From Rehmannia glutinosa (taxonomy: Eukaryota > Streptophyta > Magnoliopsida > Lamiales > Orobanchaceae), in the NCBI GenBank assembly GCA_016081115.2, contig CM071924.1:86814616-86878615 (forward strand): a stretch of DNA of 64,000 nt. The letters run 5' to 3'. Below are positions 58,706-64,000 of this stretch, piece after piece. The notes under the pieces were generated by a model that was not told the DNA's origin, did no database searches, and worked only from the letters and a program-made list of their open reading frames with translations. Position 1 is the stretch's first letter; each line of letters starts with the position of its first letter. Position numbers and translations under genes: made by a program.

Positions 58706-60412
58706 TGATAAGGGTCTTTTTATGCATGTTTTATGTGTATATTTAAGTATGATTTGAGTTATTTTATCGTTAGTTTCATAAATTTTTGATTGTACATGGT
58801 TCACATTACTCTGAGGTACTTTTATTGGTGTAGATTGATGATTTGGAGCTGTTTTTGGTGAATTTTGGGCCATGGTTTCATGTCAAAACATACCCGGGGG
58901 TTTCTGGATGCAAAAACACTCAAAATCCCAAGCTAAACGCGTCATTTCGGGGCCTTTTCAGTCAAACACGGGCAGGGTGTGTTTTTAAGCACGGCCGTGC
59001 TTTTTAAAAGTTAAAAACGAGCAATTTTTCGACCCCGACGTACCAAGCACGGCCGTGTTCGGGAAATTCCAAAAACACGGCCTACCCGTGCTTTTCGTCC
59101 AGACTGGTTTTTTTCTTTGGCGGAAATTATGGAGGCTTTCCCTTTCTGCTTTTTGACAACCTTTGAGCAACTTTTACACCTCATTTTGATGCACCAAGCT
59201 CTATTATTCCCTCAATTGTCATGTGGACACAATGATTCAACCAACTCAACCATGAATGTGCACACAATGATTCAACCAACAACCATGGAAGTGGAGCATT
59301 TGTTAGCATTATTGATGTGTTCTTTCACAAAGATGGTGCCTATAAAAGCCAAGAGTTTGAGTTGGAAATATTCATAATTCATGTAGTATTCATTGATAGA
59401 GAGATTCATTGTATATTCATTGTATATTCTAAGTTTCAAAGCAAAATACATTGAGAGGATAAAAGAGAGGTAGAGTTGGAAGTTGAAGAGCAATAGATGA
59501 GAAGGCTTGGAGCTCAACATCATTGCAATCAACCAAGGAGGAAGTCTTATATTGGTCTTGAATAAGAGCTAAGTACACCATGTTCATTTTATTCATATAT
59601 TCTTGTGTAGTATATTCTTTTGACAAAGCCATGTGTAGCTAAATTTCTAGTGTTTGAATGTAATGAACTCTAGAATGAATTTGTGATTAAGGTTTGTATG
59701 TTTTTAATAAAATCTTCATGTTTTGTGTGATTCACTTATATTATGTTTTATTCATTCAAATTGGTATATGCGCAATATTGATTTGAAGTTTATTTTTCAT
59801 CCGGGAAATCGAGAGATTCATGGTGAAATAGAACCTATATAAGTGAAAAGAGTTGCATGCAATCCTAGATATAGGACGACATAAATCTTCCGGATTAGGG
59901 TCAAACCTAATATGGGAATTCACAAATCGTTATAATCTTTGTCTTGGGGTTTTAACTAGAAAGAGATTTCATTAATCAACTTGAGATTAGAAGTTATTCA
60001 CGCTCGATAGAGGTTTAACTTAAATCGGGAATTTCTTGATCGATGAAACATGAGATTTTACTAAAAGAGGTTGGTTTTTTGCTTAAGGGATTATGGTTGT
60101 ATTTTTATCTTGTTAAATCGCAAAAACATTCTAGAGGGATTTACATTCAAACACATTTCTAGCTCTTGATTTCTTAATTCTACAATCTATTTTTATTTGA
60201 TCTTTTGTAAGTTGCAATTATTTTAAAATTCTCTATTTTTCATTTTCATTAAACAAACAAAACTCTGAAAATTGCTAGATTAAATAACAAAAAGACGGTA
60301 ATTATTAGTACTTACAATCCTCGTGGGAATGACACTCGGTACTCAATAATCTATACTACAAAACGATAGGTGCACTTGCCTATGGTTTTCTAGAGTAGCT
60401 TTTGAGCCATCA
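58706..60412 (+). repeat. 3' LTR of the Gypsy element
   Basis: 1707 bp, nearly identical to the 5' LTR. The CACGGCC patch (58968-59100) is shorter and rearranged. Confidence 0.92.
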
Positions 60413-60417
60413 GTAAT

Positions 60418-61330
60418 CAAAATTTTGAATACGTACAAGCAAGTATTCGTGCATATCTAAGCAACATTTTAGTATTCCCCAAGTAAATTCATGGGTTGAA
60501 AAAAACCGTTAACGATTGAATGAATGGGAGTCCATATAAGTATAATTTTTTGATTTTTCGCATAACATGATAGTTTTTATCAAACAAACTATTATTAATT
60601 TGAGAGTTTAAAACACAGTAAAAACTAAGCAACATTTTGCATACATGAGAGCAAGTATTTAAACACATATAAGCAACATTCTGACCATATCAAACAATTT
60701 TTTGGGAAAGACGAAATGTATTTCTGCATAACATGACAGTTTCTGCATATTCGCAAGCTTGTGCATAGTTACAAGCATGTACATAAGCACAAATAAGCAA
60801 CATATTAATCATTTAGAATCAAAGTTCTGTGTAAAGAAAAAATTGGAATGATGAATCGTTGCTTGGTCTAAAAAACTGCGAATCAAACTTTTAATGGATT
60901 CGGTAAAAATGGACAGTCTAAACAATCGAAACGCAAGAAAATGGTTACCTTGTTGTTCATGAGTGTTGAAACATTCTTTGTAGGTGTCACCCATTTTTTG
61001 TTTGTTGCTTGTTTTCTCAAACTATCGACTTGTATTTTGTGGGAGATGGTTTGCTATGCAACAAATTCGGTGGAGAAGGAGAGTAGAAGACTGATTCGAT
61101 TTTGCTTACAAGATTGTGATTGCAATGTTGAATGAAGATGCCACCAATTGTGGGTAACTCCCCTATTTTCATGAGATTTACTAGATTTAGCCAACCCCCT
61201 ATTTTTTATGTGGACTAATTTACCCCAATTTTGACTTTACCATATATTTTATTAATATTAATCAGAATTAATAATAGCCATTGAAATAGGTAGATCTGTG
61301 GTCTGGATTTGGTCCTATGTACTCATATAA
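60418..61330. other. Right part of the interrupted (TA)n repeat
   Basis: No gene. The ORFs at 60809-61135 on both strands look random. TAAGCAA words match the left part before 53020. Confidence 0.4.
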
Positions 61331-61349
61331 TAGGGGGTCCTATATAACA

Positions 61350-61351
<2 letters not shown>

Positions 61352-61418
<67 letters not shown>
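61352..61418. repeat. Compound (CT)n(TA)n microsatellite
   Basis: About 17 CT units followed by about 17 TA units; it forms the right border of the interrupted repeat. Confidence 0.95.
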
Positions 61419-61419
<1 letters not shown>

Positions 61420-61624
61420 CTTTTTCATTCCTTTCTCGTTCCTTTATCGTTCCTTTTATTAACCATGAAATTAGAATCAAAGTTAGAAATAACTTTTTCA
61501 TTCCTTTCTCGTTCCTTACTAATACCAAGAGTAATAATGAAATACATATAACATTTCATTTCCTGCCCAACACCAAGGACCCGTTTACATTGATCCATTA
61601 AGCTTGATCTACTATTTTATATTA

Positions 61625-62381
61625 GGGTTATTGATTTTTTAGTACATGACCTATATACATTTTATTGGTTTGGTACCTGACATTTTCGAGTTACCAATTT
61701 AGTACCCATACTTCACATTTTTTTTATAATTTGGTACCTATTCACTTTCAAAGATGAAAATGCCCCCAAGACTTTTTAAATTTTAATAAAAAGTTGAGTT
61801 TTAATTAGAATTATTAAATTTAAAAAATAAATTTAATTAAGAAATAATTATTAAATTTTTAATTGTAAAAACTAAAATAAAATAAAATGATTATTTTTGA
61901 AAAAATATATTAAAAAACTAATGAAAAATTAATATATTAATAAAAAATTGCTATAATTTTCTTATTTACTATCTTAATTTTCATTTTTAAATTATTTAAT
62001 TTTCAATTTAATTTTTAAAATTAGTTAAGTAAACTAATTTTTCTATTTGATTAATTAAATTTTAATTTATTTTTATTAACTTACTACTTTAATGTAAGTA
62101 TTTTATTTTCCTAATAATCCATTGATATTTTTAGACTTTTTTTATTTTTTATTAATTAAAAATAAAAATTTAGTTTATTTTATAATTTAAATAAGTATAC
62201 TTAAAACATTATTTTGAGTATACTTATGTTTTCTTGGAGACATTTTTTTTAGATCCCTGAAAGTGAATAGGTACCAATTTATAAAAAAATGTGAAGTATG
62301 TGTACTAAATTGGTAACTAGAAAATGTCTTATACCAAGCGAGAAAAGTTCCTATAGGTCAGGTATTAAAAAATCAATAACC
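61625..62381. mobile_element. Mutator-like foldback MITE with long inverted ends
   Basis: The first ~130 bases and the reverse complement of the last ~130 bases align throughout: GGGTTATTGATTTTTTAGTA at the left, AGGTTATTGATTTTTTAATA at the right, then shared GACATTTTC, AGTTACCAATTTAGTAC, ATACTTCACATTTTTTT and TTGGTACCTATTCACTTTCA. A perfect 10 bp duplication TTTTATATTA flanks it (61615-61624; 62382-62391). Long ends plus 9-11 bp duplications are typical of Mutator-like elements. The interior is A/T-only-like sequence. Confidence 0.85.
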
Positions 62382-62849
62382 TTTTATATTACTCAACAAT
62401 GCATAGTTTGAATAAAGGTTTGCCAATTTTGTCGATTTTTTTTTTTTGTGTCCAATATTTTAATTATGGAAAAAGAATCATTTTTAAATTTATTAAAATT
62501 ACATATCTATTAATTTTATTTTAAATATTTTCACAGTCGCATACCACGTCTCTTATAGAAATTACCATAAAACAATTACATTTCCATTTTTAAACCTACA
62601 TAGCCAGTCTACATACTGGGAAAAAATTTTAAATAGCCAATTTAGATAGCCAAACATCTTTTTTACCCACTTTTTTTTAAAAACACTACTTTTCTATCCA
62701 AAATGATCGAAATGCCACTTAATTTCAAATTCAGTCAATTTTCATCTTTCTTATTTCACTTTCACTGTATCTTTTTAACTTCATCAAAATTTTACAAAAG
62801 CAAAACATCAAAACGTGAGAAAGATAAAACAAACATACCGTGAGAAGCA

Positions 62850-63059
62850 ATGAAAGTTTCAAGTGATCTCCCCGCCGCCGCCACCAGAAGATCTCCCTAT
62901 GTCGAAGACCCCCATGTTCTCCCCGCTGCGATGATGCCCCCGCCTCCACCGCCGCCGATGCCGCCATTGATGCCACCACTAGTATGCCCATCTACGATTC
63001 CGAAGAGGTTAGATTTTAGGGGCTTTAGGTTGGGTTTCGATTTAGGGATTTACACTTGA
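62850..63059 (+). CDS. Possible short protein or first exon, proline-rich
   Basis: ATG at 62850 opens 69 codons in a clearly GC-richer island: MKVSSDLPAAATRRSPYVED, then a Met/Pro-rich run (seven prolines followed by MPPLMPPL). After about residue 50 the composition becomes AT-rich, and GAAGAG followed by GTTAGA at ~63006 could be a splice donor. A first exon continuing beyond the palindrome array is one reading; a chance GC-rich ORF is another. No family recognised. Confidence 0.25.
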   Translation: MKVSSDLPAAATRRSPYVEDPHVLPAAMMPPPPPPPMPPLMPPLVCPSTIPKRLDFRGFRLGFDLGIYT

Positions 63060-63220
63060 TTTATATTAGAGTTCGGTTTAGGAATTTAGGTGACTGGTAT
63101 TGGTTAGGTTTTAATTTTTTAGGGGTTAATTGTGTTGATTGGTTTTTTATTTAGGGCTTTAGATGATTGGTATTGATGGGGTAGATTGGGGAAGACGATG
63201 GGTTTTAGGGTAGACGAACA

Positions 63221-63930
63221 ATATTCACGTTATAATATTATAACGTGAAAAAATATTGAATGTTATAATTATAACGTGAAAACTTATATCACATTATATT
63301 GTAACGTGATAATTGTTGTCACATTATATTCATAACGTGAAAACATGTTGTCACGTTATTCCACGTATAACGTGATAATATGTTGTCACATTATATATAT
63401 AATGGGATCAATAGTGTCACGTTGTTATACTTATAACATATATTTTTATGTCACGTCATATGTTGTAACGTGACATTATTTATATAATGTGAATATATGT
63501 ATTATAACGTAAATAATATATTTGCGATATATATATATATATATTTATACGTTATTAATATATATAATGCATTCACGTTATTATATATATTATAATGTGA
63601 TTATCATATACATTTTAACGTGATTATTATATATAACGTGAATATATATCAGATCACGTCACATATGTGTATATATATATTTGTGATGTTATTAATAGAT
63701 ATATTATAACATGATTATTATATATATTATAGCGTGAATAATTATATTGTCTAACGTGAGATATATGTTCATGTATATATATATACCACGCTATATATAT
63801 AACATTATTAAGAGATATATTCACATTATATATATATTATAACGTGCATGATAATCAAAATGTGCGTTGTTCCACTTTATAAATCATAACGTGACCATCA
63901 TAATGTGGGTTATATATTATAACATGACAT
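63221..63930. repeat. Array of ACGT-centred inverted repeats (ATAACGTGA / TCACGTTAT)
   Basis: The 9-base word ATAACGTGA and its complement, with one-base variants such as ATAATGTGA and TCACATTAT, recur some thirty times in alternating orientation with TA-rich spacers. The first pair (63225-63248) is a perfect 24-base palindrome. Spacing is irregular, so it is not a simple tandem satellite. Confidence 0.85.
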
Positions 63931-64000
63931 GTTTATGGGCAGTTTTTAATCTTATTTTTCTTCTTGTTTGTATTGCAACTAATGGAATTTATGTTGAAAA

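Larger units (their letters stand above)
53029..60412 (+). mobile_element. Non-autonomous Athila-like Gypsy LTR element (gag-protease only)
   Basis: LTRs 53029-54760 and 58706-60412 begin TGATAAGGG and end GAGCCATCA; GTAAT flanks both sides (53024-53028; 60413-60417). The primer-binding site begins TGGCGCCGTT, the tRNA-Asp type used by Athila/Tat elements. Between LTRs are a broken gag and an open aspartic-protease frame; reverse transcriptase, RNase H and integrase are missing. A GGAGGCAACCC word after the coding part (57258) and a THR-like AAGTTGGAGGTGG tract are common in this clade. The LTRs are very similar, apart from a rearranged CACGGCC patch, suggesting recent insertion. Confidence 0.9.
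51094..61330. mobile_element. (TA)n-flanked repeat split by a Gypsy insertion
   Basis: Left border 51094 reads GATTTGGATCTGGTGAGTCC and then TATGAGTTTGTGAGACCAAATC. The right border, reverse-complemented from 61330, reads AGGACCCCCTATTATATGAG then ACATAGGACCAAATCC. Both sit against TA-rich runs. Sequence on each side of the Gypsy element (52600-53020 and 60418-60800) shares TAAGCAA/GCACAAATAAG words, so they look like halves of one element of ~2.85 kb. The termini resemble the repeats at 33391 and 34465. No transposase ORF was found. Confidence 0.45.

Noticed and set aside
61317..61601. ORFs reading Ser-Leu and Tyr-Ile repeats
   Set aside because: Translation of the CT and TA microsatellites.
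63221..63930. CRISPR-like array
   Set aside because: Units alternate in orientation, are only ~9 bases and have irregular A/T spacers; this is plant nuclear DNA.

Overview
The window is nuclear DNA from a flowering plant, most likely a eudicot. It has spliced genes with GT-AG introns, plant-type genes (a PRP39 splicing factor, a TOM9-type import subunit, a plasmodesmata-located DUF26 protein) and AT-rich intergenic DNA packed with plant transposon families. The sequence alone does not give a species.

Layout. 1-1163: left edge, with a tiny LINE ORF1-like stub and the 3' flank of the first gene. 1164-10200 (minus): a complete PRP39 gene whose 13 coding exons join in frame to 796 codons, plus a 5'UTR exon. 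10394-10793: a small PIF/Harbinger-like MITE. 10882-18048: a decayed ~7.2 kb PIF/Harbinger element with recognisable inverted ends, a MYB/SANT-like gene, a DDE transposase gene and a third coding-like segment, all broken. 18557-24915: a full-length Copia element of Sirevirus type (227 bp LTRs, TSD CAAAA). 25218-25727: a hAT-like MITE. 25831-33043: a second, related, internally deleted Sirevirus-type element with ~1.55 kb LTRs (TSD ACTTT). 33391-36060: two (TA)n-flanked repeats in tandem, one holding a 25S rDNA fragment. 36061-39716: AT-rich spacer and a Tourist-like MITE. 39717-40001 (plus): TOM9-like gene. 41952-42317: Tourist-like MITE. 44011-46450 (minus): two-exon PDLP gene whose intron holds a MITE inside a MITE. 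46909-48459: two more MITEs. 51094-61330: a (TA)n-flanked repeat split by a 7.4 kb non-autonomous Athila-like Gypsy element (53029-60412, TSD GTAAT). 61625-62381: Mutator-like foldback element. 62850-63059: possible GC-rich exon. 63221-63930: an unusual array of ACGT-centred palindromes.

The host genes look independent of each other: nuclear pre-mRNA splicing, mitochondrial protein import, and cell-to-cell channels. The rest is a layered transposon record in which insertion order can be read from target-site duplications.

The most unusual structures are a run of eight consecutive hairpins with near-identical TGGT-type loops and different stems in the transcribed part of the long Sirevirus LTRs; the palindrome array at the right edge; CACGGCCGTG palindromes in the Gypsy element; and the MITE-in-MITE inside the PDLP intron.
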